From Nemertoderma westbladi (Eukaryota > Xenacoelomorpha > Nemertodermatida > Nemertodermatidae), in contig JAUCBJ010006392.1 of assembly GCA_032718475.1 (NCBI GenBank), forward strand, positions 1-51,113: a stretch of 51,113 nucleotides of DNA, read 5' to 3'. Made by a program: the position numbers and the translations under genes. Below, one piece after another: positions 23,701-35,700 of the stretch (its first letter is position 1; each line of letters opens with the position of its first letter). The notes below the pieces were generated by a model. That model saw nothing but the letters and a program-made list of their open reading frames with translations. It was not told where the DNA came from and did not search any database.

Positions 23701-26700
23701 GATGGAAATTATGTTGTAGCAGTTCCTAACAAAGGAAGCGTCGAGCCTGGCTGGGTCTCCTGTAAGGACACGCGATGGGAGCGAATCACCTTCGTATCTG
23801 TGGATCAGAATGGCGCCTGCCGAGGGAGAGGGAAATAAGCCGATGCCTTTTTGTAGGCACCAGAGCAACCATTATAGGTTTGTATTTATCATGTGGATTA
23901 TTATATTATTGAAGCATTGAGGGTAATTGTAATGTGTAGTTGGGTGTTGCTTGGTTTGTAGAGTTGGGTTAGATCACGTGACGAGCCTCATCAGGAGGCC
24001 AATCGACTGTCGGAAAGCTTCGACTGAGATTGATCTGCAACCTGATACCAGGTGTAAGCATGCGTTACTGACATATGTTCTTACATATAATAGTCCACTC
24101 AGTGCTTTTCTGTAGGATATATCGAGCTTATCAATTTCCGCGTCATTTAATGAGCCAATGTTGATTTTTAAACTGTACAAAATCAATGGCATTGCCAGTA
24201 CCTGCCATAACCTAAAAGTTACCTCTACATTGAGCCATCTGGTTGACCTTCCTTTTGCTTGAAACATGTGGGATAGCATTGTGATTATCTGTATTGTTTC
24301 ATTTATGGCGTTAGTATTTGAAGAGTGAAGTTTATAGCCATGAATAACTAAGTCACTGCTCCTTGGTACAAGCGCCTCATCCAGTCTTAGAAGCAAGGTT
24401 TGTGAGTTCACCTTCCATAGTTTATACATGTCCATTTTGTTTTAGAAAAAAAAAAGTTGAGATTTACCCAATTGGCCTCCACTTGTAGGACCCTAACCAT
24501 TTCCTCAAGGTCATATGCTGATGTCAGAATGAAGTTATCTGCATACACGATAGCCCCAAGCCAAGCTGGTCACACTCTACGTCCAAGTCCTGAGTTATGG
24601 ACACCCCTTGTAATTCCGGCAGTATACATGTTGAACACCAACACGATAATCCTACTATACACGCCGCCACGGGTTGATATCGAGCATCAACAATTCTTTG
24701 CTAATATTGTGTGGCCAATTTCGTCAAAAGCTGCTTCAATGGCTTCAATGTGACTTGCCTCTGTTTATTAAGGCGATCGCACTTTTTACAGCAAGTTGCG
24801 ACACAGTCGGCTTCACTGACTTTGCGCATTTGCATCTTGTAGGGTAGATTGAAGATCTTTAATTTCTTAGGGTTTATATTGTGGTGGAATTTCGATTCGT
24901 AGTTTTCTCTCGTCCAGTAATTCAACTTCCTCCTGAATGTATGTGGATTAGATCTAAGTTTGAGGTCCAGTAATTCAACTTCCTCCTGAATGTACGTGGA
25001 TTAGATCTAAGTTTTGAGGTCCAGTAATTCAACTTCCTCCTGAATGTACGTGGATTAGATCTAAGTTTTGAGGTCCAGTAATTCAACTTCCTCCTGAATG
25101 TACGCGGATTAGATCTAAGTTTTGAGGTCCAGTAATTCAACTTCCTCCTGAATGTACGTGGATTAGATCTAAGTTTTGAGGTCCAGTAATTCAACTTCCT
25201 CCTGAATGTACGTGGATTAGATCTAAGTTTTCAGGTCCAGTAATTCAACTTCCTCCTGAATGTACGTGGATTAGATCTAAGTTTTGAGGTCCAGTAATTC
25301 AACTTCCTCCTGAATGTACGCGGATTAGATCTAAGTTTTGAGGTCCAGTAATTCAACTTCCTCCAGAATGTACGTGGATTAGATCTAAGTTTTGAGGTCC
25401 ACCTGTTCTCTCTCATCTATCATTCAACTTCCTCCTGAATGTACCTGGATTAGATCTAAGTTTTGAGGTCCACCTGTTCTCTCTCATCTATCATTCAACT
25501 TCCTCCTGAATGTACCTGGATTAGATCTAAGTTTTGAGGTCCAGTAATTCAACTTCCTCCTGAATGTACGTGGATTAGATCTAAGTTTTGAGGTCCAGTA
25601 TTGATGTTTAACATAATGTAGATCTCGAAGTGAGAATCAGCAGATTAATTAATTTAATCAATGTATAAGTTAGTAACGTACCAAGGCCTACTTTAAGGCA
25701 TCGTAACATAGTTAGATTACCGACTAACCTTGGGATTCCTTGTCCGAAAACTCTAATCTACTTATTGTCGATTTTAGTTTGGCTATCTGGTCTTTATAAG
25801 ATTCGATTTTAGACTCATGTTTATTCAGAAGTCCCTCGTTTTCTTTCTCTTTGCTTCGTAGCTTCTTGAGAGATGAGCTGCGGTAATACAATAATGGGTT
25901 GGACCTTCCGGCAGATATCAATGGTCAATTATATTTATATCAAAGCCGGTTTTATTAACCCAGGTTCCTGATATTCTAGGTCAGTATCTTAAGGATCCTG
26001 AGATACTAAATCAGGATCCTGATATACTAAGTCAGTATCTCAAGATACTTTACTCAGGATCCTGATATACTAAGTTAGGATCCTGATATAGTAAGTCAGG
26101 ATCCTGACATACTAAATCAGGATCCTGAGACTGAGACATTAACTACGGATCCTGAGATACTAAGTCAGGATCCTGAGTACTAAATCAGGATCATGAGACT
26201 GAGACATTAACTACGGATCCTAAGATACTAAGTCAGTATCTTAAGATACTAAATCAGGATCCTCAGATACTAAGTCAGGATCCTGAGATAATAAATCAGG
26301 ATCCTGAGACTGGGACATTAACTCCGGATCCTGAGATACTAAAGTCAGTATCTTAAGATACTAAATCAGGATCCTCAGATACTAAGTCAGGATCCTGATA
26401 TACTAAATCAGGATCCTGAGGAGACACTAAATCAGGATCCTGAGATACTAAATCAGGATCCCTGAGATACTAAGTGAGGATTCTGAGATACTAAATCAGG
26501 ATCCTGAGACACTAACTCAGGATTCTGAGATACTAAATCAGGATCCCTGAGATACTGAGTGAGGATCATGAGATAGTAAGTCAAGATCCTGACATACTAA
26601 ATCAGGATCCTGAGACACTAACTCAGGATTCTGAGATACTAAATCAGGATCCCTGAGATACTGAGTGAGGATCATGAGATAGTAAGTCAAGATACTGACA

Positions 26701-29700
26701 TACTAAATCAGGATCCTGAGACACTAACTCAGGATTCTGAGATACTAAATCAGGATCCTGAGACACTAACTCAGGATCCTGCGATACTAAATTGGGATCC
26801 TGAGACATTAAGTCAGGATCCTGAGATACTAAATCAGGATCCTGAGACTGGGACATTAACTCCGGATCCTGAGACACTAAGTCAGTATCTCAAGATAGTT
26901 AACTCAGGATCCGTCCCCTCCCCGTTGCTGTTTACCTCAACTGATGCTGTTGTTTAGATAACTTATCCCCCTCGACTCTCAGCTCCCCTATAACTTCATC
27001 TTTCTCCGTAATATGCGCCAACAGATTATCTATTTCCGTTTTGTTATCCAACTCTTCCCGGAGGGAGGCAACACTGCGGCTGAACAGATCCCGTTCTTTC
27101 GTTACATTCTGGAATGTAAAATAATCCAGTAGGTGTTGTACATACACACGTACCGGTATACGAAGTTTTACATCTTGAAACAAATAAATGTTATATTAGT
27201 TCATAGCAATTTGTTAAACCCCCATTTAGACCACTCCTACACCTACCTACCTCTACTTGGGACTGCAACTCTGATATTCTAGTCTGCACGCGGCCTACCT
27301 ACCTACCTACCTACCTCCACTTGGGACTGCAACTCTGATATTCTAGTCTGCACGCGGCCTACCTACCTACCTACCTCTACTTGGGACTGCAACTCTGATA
27401 TTCTAGTCTGCACGCGGCCTACGTACCTACCTACATACCTCTACTTGGGACTGCAACTCCGATATTCTAGTCTGCACGCGGCCTACCTACCTACCTACCT
27501 CTACTTGGGACTGCAACTCTGATATTCTAGTCTGCACGCGGCCTACGTACCTACCTACCTACCTCTACTTGGGACTGCAACTCCGATATTCTAGTCTGCA
27601 CGCGGCCTACCTACCTACCTACCTACCTCTACTTGGGACTGCAACTCCGATATTCTAGTCTGCACGCGGCCTACGTACCTACATACCTCTACTTGGGACT
27701 GCAACTCTGATATTCTAGTCTGCACGCGGCCTACCTACCTACCTACCTACCTCTACTTGGGACTGCAACTCTGATATTCTAGTCTGCACGCGGCCTACGT
27801 ACCTACCTACCTACCTACCTACCTACCTACCTACCTACCTACCTACCTACCTACCTACCTACCTACCTACCTACCTACCTACCTACCTACCTACCTACCT
27901 ACCTACCTACCTACCTACCTCTACTTGGGACTGCAACTCCGATATTCTAGTCTGCACGCGGCCTACCTACCTACCTACCTACCTCTACTTGGGACTGCAA
28001 CTCTGATATTCTAGTCTGCACGCGGCCTACCTACCTACCTACCTCTACTTGGGACTGCAACTCTGATATTCTAGTCTGCACGCGACCTACCTACCTACCT
28101 ACCTACCTCTACTTGGGACTGCAACTCCGATATTCTAGTCTGCACGCGGCCTACCTACCTACCTACCTACCTACCTCTACTTGGGACTGCAACTCCGATA
28201 TTCTAGTCTGCACGCGACCTACCTACCTACCTACCTACCTCTACTTGGGACTGCAACTCCGATATTCTAGTCTGCACGCGGCCTACCTACCTACCTCTAC
28301 TTGGGACTGCAACTCCGATATTCTAGTCTGCACGCGACCTACCTACCTACCTACCTACCTCTACTTGGGACTGCAACTCCGATATTCTAGTCTGCACGCG
28401 GCCTACCTACCTACCTACCTACCTCTACTTGGGACTGCAACTCCGATATTCTAGTCTGCACGCGGCCTACCTACCTACCTACCTACCTCTACTTGGGACT
28501 GCAACTCCGATATTCTAGTCTGCACGCGACCTACCTACCTACCTACCTACCTCTACTTGGGACTGCAACTCTGATATTCTAGTCTGCACGCGGCCTACCT
28601 ACCTACCTACCTCTACTTGGGACTGCAACTCTGATATTCTAGTCTGCACGCGGCCTACCTACCTACCTACCTACCTACCTACCTCTACTTGGGACTGCAA
28701 CTCCGATATTCTAGTCTGCACGCGGCCTACCTACCTACCTACCTACCTACCTACCTACCTACCTACCTACCTACCTACCTACCTACCTACCTACCTACCT
28801 ACCTACCTACCTACCTACCTACCTACCTACCTACCTACCTACCTACCTACCTCTACTTGGTACTGCAACTCTGATATTCTAGTCTGCACGCGGCCTACCT
28901 ACCTACCTACCTCTACTTGGGACTGCAACTCTGATATTCTAGTCTGCACGCGGCCTACCTACCTACCTACCTACCTCTACTTGGGACTGCAACTCTGATA
29001 TTCTAGTCTGCACGCGGCCTACCTACCTACCTACCTCTACTTGGGACTGCAACTCTGATATTCTAGTCTGCACGCGGCCTACCTACCTACCTACCTACCT
29101 CTACTTGGGACTGCAACTCCGATATTCTAGTCTGCACGCGGCCTACGTACCTACCTACCTCTACTTGGGACTGCAACTCTGATATTCTAGTCTGCACGCG
29201 GCCTACCTACCTACCTAACTCTACTTGGGACTGCAACTCTGATATTCTAGTCTGCACGCGGCCTACGTACCTACCTACATACCTACCTACCTACTAGAGT
29301 TGAAACAGAGACCTGTCACTGATCTCTGATCTCTGGATTCTCCGGGCAGTTTTTTGGTCTCCGGATAGGTCTCTGGTTCCCGGGTATTGAAAACAGTTAT
29401 TTTACCCAGAGATCAGTGATTTTACAAATTAGAAATAGATATTTAAAAATAGATCCTGTACAACACAAAATGTGAAATGAGGATAATTTTTCACAAATTT
29501 TTTACAATTAATTATTACTTTAATTTTTTATTATTTTTCATACACCACTTCAACACAATTCACTTCTACACTTTTACACTATTTCTAATAAATGTACCGA
29601 TAATCTTCTATTTAATTAATTTAAGGTGCGTTTAATTTTAAGTTAAATTAGCACCTAAAGATGGTTCTTATTTAAGGATAAGGGTGCTTAATTTGAGCAC

Positions 29701-32700
29701 TCATAATGTTTAAAAGTGAAAGAAAGGGCTGTTCTCCATTCAATTTGTTATAGGATAGATAATATGACTACCAAATGGAGAGAACGAGCGTAACGGTAAC
29801 GATGCTTGTAAATGGGGCGAGTAGAGTACTATACCTGGGTGCACTAAGTATTCGTAAATGACTATATGACTATGTATATTGAAATGTACATGATTTGAAG
29901 TTGAACAATGGTAAAATAAGTGCCTTTAATTAGCAAAGTACCGATACCTATGGCGCAAAACAAATTTATGTAACATATTATTAATTAAAAATAACAAAAT
30001 AAGAACGAATTAATAAACAAATAATCAAATTAATATTAATTAAGCCCCCCAAACTGTATACGTGCGCTTATTTTCTTACAATGGGTAAGGGTTGACATGG
30101 GTTGGATTTACTTTACTGTAATTGTAATTGAACCATAGAAAAATAGTTATAAGGCCGTTTGTACCTGTTTGTGATATAGGGGAGTAATAAAATTGTAAGT
30201 AGAAAAATAAGCAAAGTCTCTGATCTCCGGCTCTGGTCTCCGGTATTTTTCAAAATAATTCTCCGGGTAGGTCTCTGGTTCACCGGGATTAAGAAAAACA
30301 GGTCTCTGTTTCAACTCTACTACCTACCTACCTACCTACCTCTACTTGGGACTGCAACTCTGATATTCTAGTCTGCACGCGGCCTACCTACCTACCTCTA
30401 CTTGGGACTGCAACTCTGATATTCTAGTCTGCACGCGGCCTACCTACCTACCTACCTCTACTTGGGACTGCAACTCTGATATTCTAGTCTGCACGCGGCC
30501 TACCTACCTACCTACCTACCTACCTCTACTTGGGACTGCAACTCCGATATTCTAGTCTGCACGCGACCTACCTACCTACCTACCTCTACTTGGGACTGCA
30601 ACTCTGATATTCTAGTCTGCACGCGGCCTACCTACCTACCTACCTCTACTTGGGACTGCAACTCTGATATTCTAGTCTGCACGCGGCCTACGTACCTACC
30701 TACATACCTCTACTTGGGACTGCAACTCCGATATTCTAGTCTGCACGCGGCCTACCTACCTACCTACCTCTACTTGGGACTGCAACTCTGATATTCTAGT
30801 CTGCACGCGGCCTACGTACCTACCTACATACCTCTACTTGGGACTGCAACTCCGATATTCTAGTCTGCACGCGGCCTACCTACCTACCTACCTACCTCTA
30901 CTTGGGACTGCAACTCCGATATTCTAGTCTGCACGCGGCCTACCTCTACCTACCTCTACTTGGGACTGCAACTCTGATATTCTAGTCTGCACGCGGCCTA
31001 CCTACCTACCTACCTCTACTTGGGACTGCAACTCTGATATTCTAGTCTGCACGCGACCTACCTACCTACCTACCTACCTCTACTTGGGACTGCAACTCTG
31101 ATATTCTAGTCTGCACGCGGCCTACCTACCTACCTACCTCTACTTGGGACTGCAACTCCGATATTCTAGTCTGCACGCGACCTACCTACCTACCTCTACT
31201 TGGGACTGCAACTCTGATATTCTAGTCTGCACGCGGCCTACCTACCTACCTACCTCTACTTGGGACTGCAACTCTGATATTCTAGTCTGCACGCGGCCTA
31301 CCTACCTACCTACCTCTACTTGGGACTGCAACTCTGATATTCTAGTCTGCACGCGGCCTACCTACCTACCTACCTACTTGGGACTGCAACTCTGATATTC
31401 TAGTCTGCACGCGGCCTACCTACCTACCTACCTCTACTTGGGACTGCAACTCTGATATTCTAGTCTGCACGCGGACCTACCTACCTACCTACCTCTACTT
31501 GGGACTGCAACTCTGATATTCTAGTCTGCACGCGGCCTACCTACCTACCTACCTCTACTTGGGACTGCAACTCTGATATTCTAGTCTGCACGCGGCCTAC
31601 CTACCTACCTACCTACCTCTACTTGGGACTGCAACTCTGATATTCTAGTCTGCACGCGGCCTACCTACCTACCTACCTCTACTTGGGACTGCAACTCTGA
31701 TATTCTAGTCTGCACGCGGCCTACCTACCTACCTACCTCTACTTGGGACTGCAACTCTGATATTCTAGTCTGCACGCGGCCTACCTACCTACCTACCTCT
31801 ACTTGGGACTGCAACTCTGATATTCTAGTCTGCACGCGGCCTACTACCTACCTACCTACCTCTACTTGGGACTGCAACTCTGATATTCTAGTCTGCACGC
31901 GGCCTACCTACCTACCTACCTCTACTTGGGACTGCAACTCTGATATTCTAGTCTGCACGCGGCCTACCTACCTACCTACCTCTACTTGGGACTGCAACTC
32001 TGATATTCTAGTCTGCACGCGGCCTACCTACCTACCTACCTACCTCTACTTGGGACTGCAACTCTGATATTCTAGTCTGCACGCGGCCTACCTACCTACC
32101 TACCTACCTCTACTTGGGACTGCAACTCTGATATTCTAGTCTGCACGCGGCCTACCTACCTACCTACCTCTACTTGGGACTGCAACTCTGATATTCTAGT
32201 CTGCACGCGGCCTACCTACCTACCTACCTACCTCTACTTGGGACTGCAACTCTGATATTCTAGTCTGCACGCGGCCTACCTACCTACCTACCTCTACTTG
32301 GGACTGCAACTCTGATATTCTAGTCTGCACGCGGCCTACCTACCTACCTACCTCTACTTGGGACTGCAACTCTGATATTCTAGTCTGCACGCGGCCTACC
32401 TACCTACCTACCTACCTCTACTTGGGACTGCAACTCTGATATTCTAGTCTGCACGCGGCCTACCTACCTACCTACCTCTACTTGGGACTGCAACTCTGAT
32501 ATTCTAGTCTGCACGCGGCCTACCTACCTACCTACCTACCTCTACTTGGGACTGCAACTCTGATATTCTAGTCTGCACGCGGCCTACCTACCTACCTACC
32601 TCTACTTGGGACTGCAACTCTGATATTCTAGTCTGCACGCGGCCTACCTACCTACCTACCTCTACTTGGGACTGCAACTCTGATATTCTAGTCTGCACGC

Positions 32701-35700
32701 GGCCTACCTACCTACCTACCTCTACTTGGGACTGCAACTCTGATATTCTAGTCTGCACGCGGCCTACCTACCTACCTACCTCTACTTGGGACTGCAACTC
32801 TGATATTCTAGTCTGCACGCGGCCTACCTACCTACCTACCTACCTCTACTTGGGACTGCAACTCTGATATTCTAGTCTGCACGCGGCCTACCTACCTACC
32901 TACCTCTACTTGGGACTGCAACTCTGATATTCTAGTCTGCACGCGGCCTACCTACCTACCTACCTCTACTTGGGACTGCAACTCTGATATTCTAGTCTGC
33001 ACGCGGCCTACCTACCTACCTACCTCTACTTGGGACTGCAACTCTGATATTCTAGTCTGCACGCGGCCTACCTACCTACCTACCTCTACTTGGGACTGCA
33101 ACTCTGATATTCTAGTCTGCACGCGGCCTACCTACCTACCTACCTCTACTTGGGACTGCAACTCTGATATTCTAGTCTGCACGCGGCCTACCTACCTACC
33201 TACCTCTACTTGGGACTGCAACTCTGATATTCTAGTCTGCACGCGGCCTACCTACCTACCTACCTCTACTTGGGACTGCAACTCTGATATTCTAGTCTGC
33301 ACGCGGCCTACTACCTACCTACCTACCTCTACTTGGGACTGCAACTCTGATATTCTAGTCTGCACGCGGCCGTACCTACCTACCTACCTCTACTTGGGAC
33401 TGCAACTCTGATATTCTAGTCTGCACGCGGCCTACCTACCTACCTACCTCTACTTGGGACTGCAACTCTGATATTCTAGTCTGCACGCGGCCTACCTACC
33501 TACCTACCTCTACTTGGGACTGCAACTCTGATATTCTAGTCTGCACGCGGCCTACGTACCTACCTACATACCTCTACTTGGGACTGCAACTCTGATATTC
33601 TAGTCTGCACGCGGCCTACCTACCTACCTACCTCTACTTGGGACTGCAACTCTGATATTCTAGTCTGCACGCGGCCTACCTACCTACCTACCTCTACTTG
33701 GGACTGCAACTCTGATATTCTAGTCTGCACGCGGCCTACGTACCTACCTACATACCTCTACTTGGGACTGCAACTCTGATATTCTAGTCTGCACGCGGCC
33801 TACCTACCTACCTACCTCTACTTGGGACTGCAACTCTGATATTCTAGTCTGCACGCGGCCTACCTACCTACCTACCTCTACTTGGGACTGCAACTCTGAT
33901 ATTCTAGTCTGCACGCGGCCTACGTACCTACCTACATACCTCTACTTGGGACTGCAACTCTGATATTCTAGTCTGCACGCGGCCTACCTACCTACCTACC
34001 TCTACTTGGGACTGCAACTCTGATATTCTAGTCTGCACGCGGCCTACCTACCTACCTACCTCTACTTGGGACTGCAACTCTGATATTCTAGTCTGCACGC
34101 GGCCTACGTACCTACCTACATACCTCTACTTGGGACTGCAACTCTGATATTCTAGTCTGCACGCGGCCTACCTACCTACCTACCTCTACTTGGGACTGCA
34201 ACTCTGATATTCTAGTCTGCACGCGGCCTACCTACCTACCTCTACTTGGGACTGCAACTCTGATATTCTAGTCTGCACGCGGCCTACCTACCTACCTACC
34301 TACCTACCTCTACTTGGGACTGCAACTCCGATATTCTAGTCTGCACGCGGCCTACCTACCTACCTACCTACCTACCTCTACTTGGGACTGCAACTCCGAT
34401 ATTCTAGTCTGCACGCGGCTTACCTACCTACCTACCTCTACTTGGGACTGCAACTCTGATATTCTAGTCTGCACGCGGCCTACCTACCTACCTACCTACC
34501 TCTACTTGGGACTGCAACTCTGATATTCTAGTCTGCACGCGGCCTACCTACCTACCTACCTACCTCTACTTGGGACTGCAACTCTGATATTCTAGTCTGC
34601 ACGCGGCCTACCTACCTACCAACCTACCTCTACTTGGGACTGCAACTCTGATATTCTAGTCTGCACGCGGCCTACCTACCTACCTACCTACCTCTACTTG
34701 GGACTGCAACTCTGATATTCTAGTCTGCACGCGGCCTACCTACCTACCAACCTACCTCTACTTGGGACTGCAACTCTGATATTCTAGTCTGCACGCGGCC
34801 TACCTACCTACCTACCTCTACTTGGGACTGCAACTCTGATATTCTAGTCTGCATTCCGTTTACAGTCACATTTAGGGTCGTTGTTTCCGAAATCCGAGAT
34901 AGTTCTCTGTCCGAAAGTTCTCGACGTAAATCTTCTATTGTTTCCTGTAATAAAGTAGAAGTTACAATAATAATACAAAATTATATAGTCCCAGCACGCT
35001 TTTAAAAAGAGGAAACATATTAAATATCTACAATAAAAACTAACAGAATTGAAATGTTAATAGTTCGTATTATTTTCATTATCATATTTAAAATCATTAA
35101 AAATTGTTTTTTGTGAATAAAAACCATTTCACATGTGGGTTGGAAGTATACCAGACATGAAGCGAGTTTGAAAACAAACGCCTTCACGCCCACGGGCTTT
35201 CAATAAAAACTGTACCACGTAACGAACCTAGTAAATTACTTATACGAAAACGGCTTGGCAACCACCCGTGTGGTCAATCTCAGTGTCTAACATGCCCAGT
35301 GATTAACGACCTCTGACACACACCATGGGGAGACCGTATTCGAGGCCGGTTCAACTGTAAGTCCCATAATGTTTTATACATAATAACTTGTAATGAACAC
35401 CCGACCCAGTACTACCTCGGCCGAACTGAGCAGCACCTCCACAAACGACTCAACAAGCACCGGGAGGATATCCAAGAATATCGGAAGTCCCTAACTGCCC
35501 CTCCTAAACCCAACAAACCGAACGTGGTGACCAGCAACCCAGAAGTCATCCTTCTGGAACACTTCGCCCAGTGTCGGAAATATACTGTTACGTGCGTACA
35601 GAAATTCCGTAATCACCACCGGCGTATTCACACCGAAGCCATCCTTATTAATTTACACCGCCCTCCCCTCAACAAAGTTATTCCACCACTGTACTAAACC

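Larger units (their letters stand above)
27235..34853 (-). repeat. About 60-bp tandem array seeded by the TMF1 exon 2 end and splice donor
   Basis: Roughly 100 units fill intron 2, interrupted once by a hAT-type element. Read on the minus strand a unit is TGCAG, then the 33 nt encoding TRISELQSQVE, then GTAGG repeated two to six or more times, then CCGCG. The 38 nt at 34816-34853 are identical between exon 2 and the repeat unit; the match stops only where the exon reads GGAA and the unit reads CGCG. Unit length varies through the number of CCTA steps. A common variant (CCGATATTC versus CTGATATTC) would be synonymous in the exon frame. Confidence 0.97.

Noticed and set aside
23641-23838. 65-codon plus-strand frame as a gene or exon
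   Set aside because: It reads protein-like in part but matches no family I know and lies antisense in a TMF1 intron among transposon remnants; no splice context supports it.
27799-27922. CCTA tract as an interstitial telomere
   Set aside because: The metazoan telomere unit is TTAGGG (complement CCCTAA); this tract is CCTA and derives from the GTAG donor part of the local unit.
28113-34523. Plus-strand frames with GLQLRYSSLHAAYLPTYLPT
   Set aside because: They are translations of the antisense strand of the exon-2-derived array.
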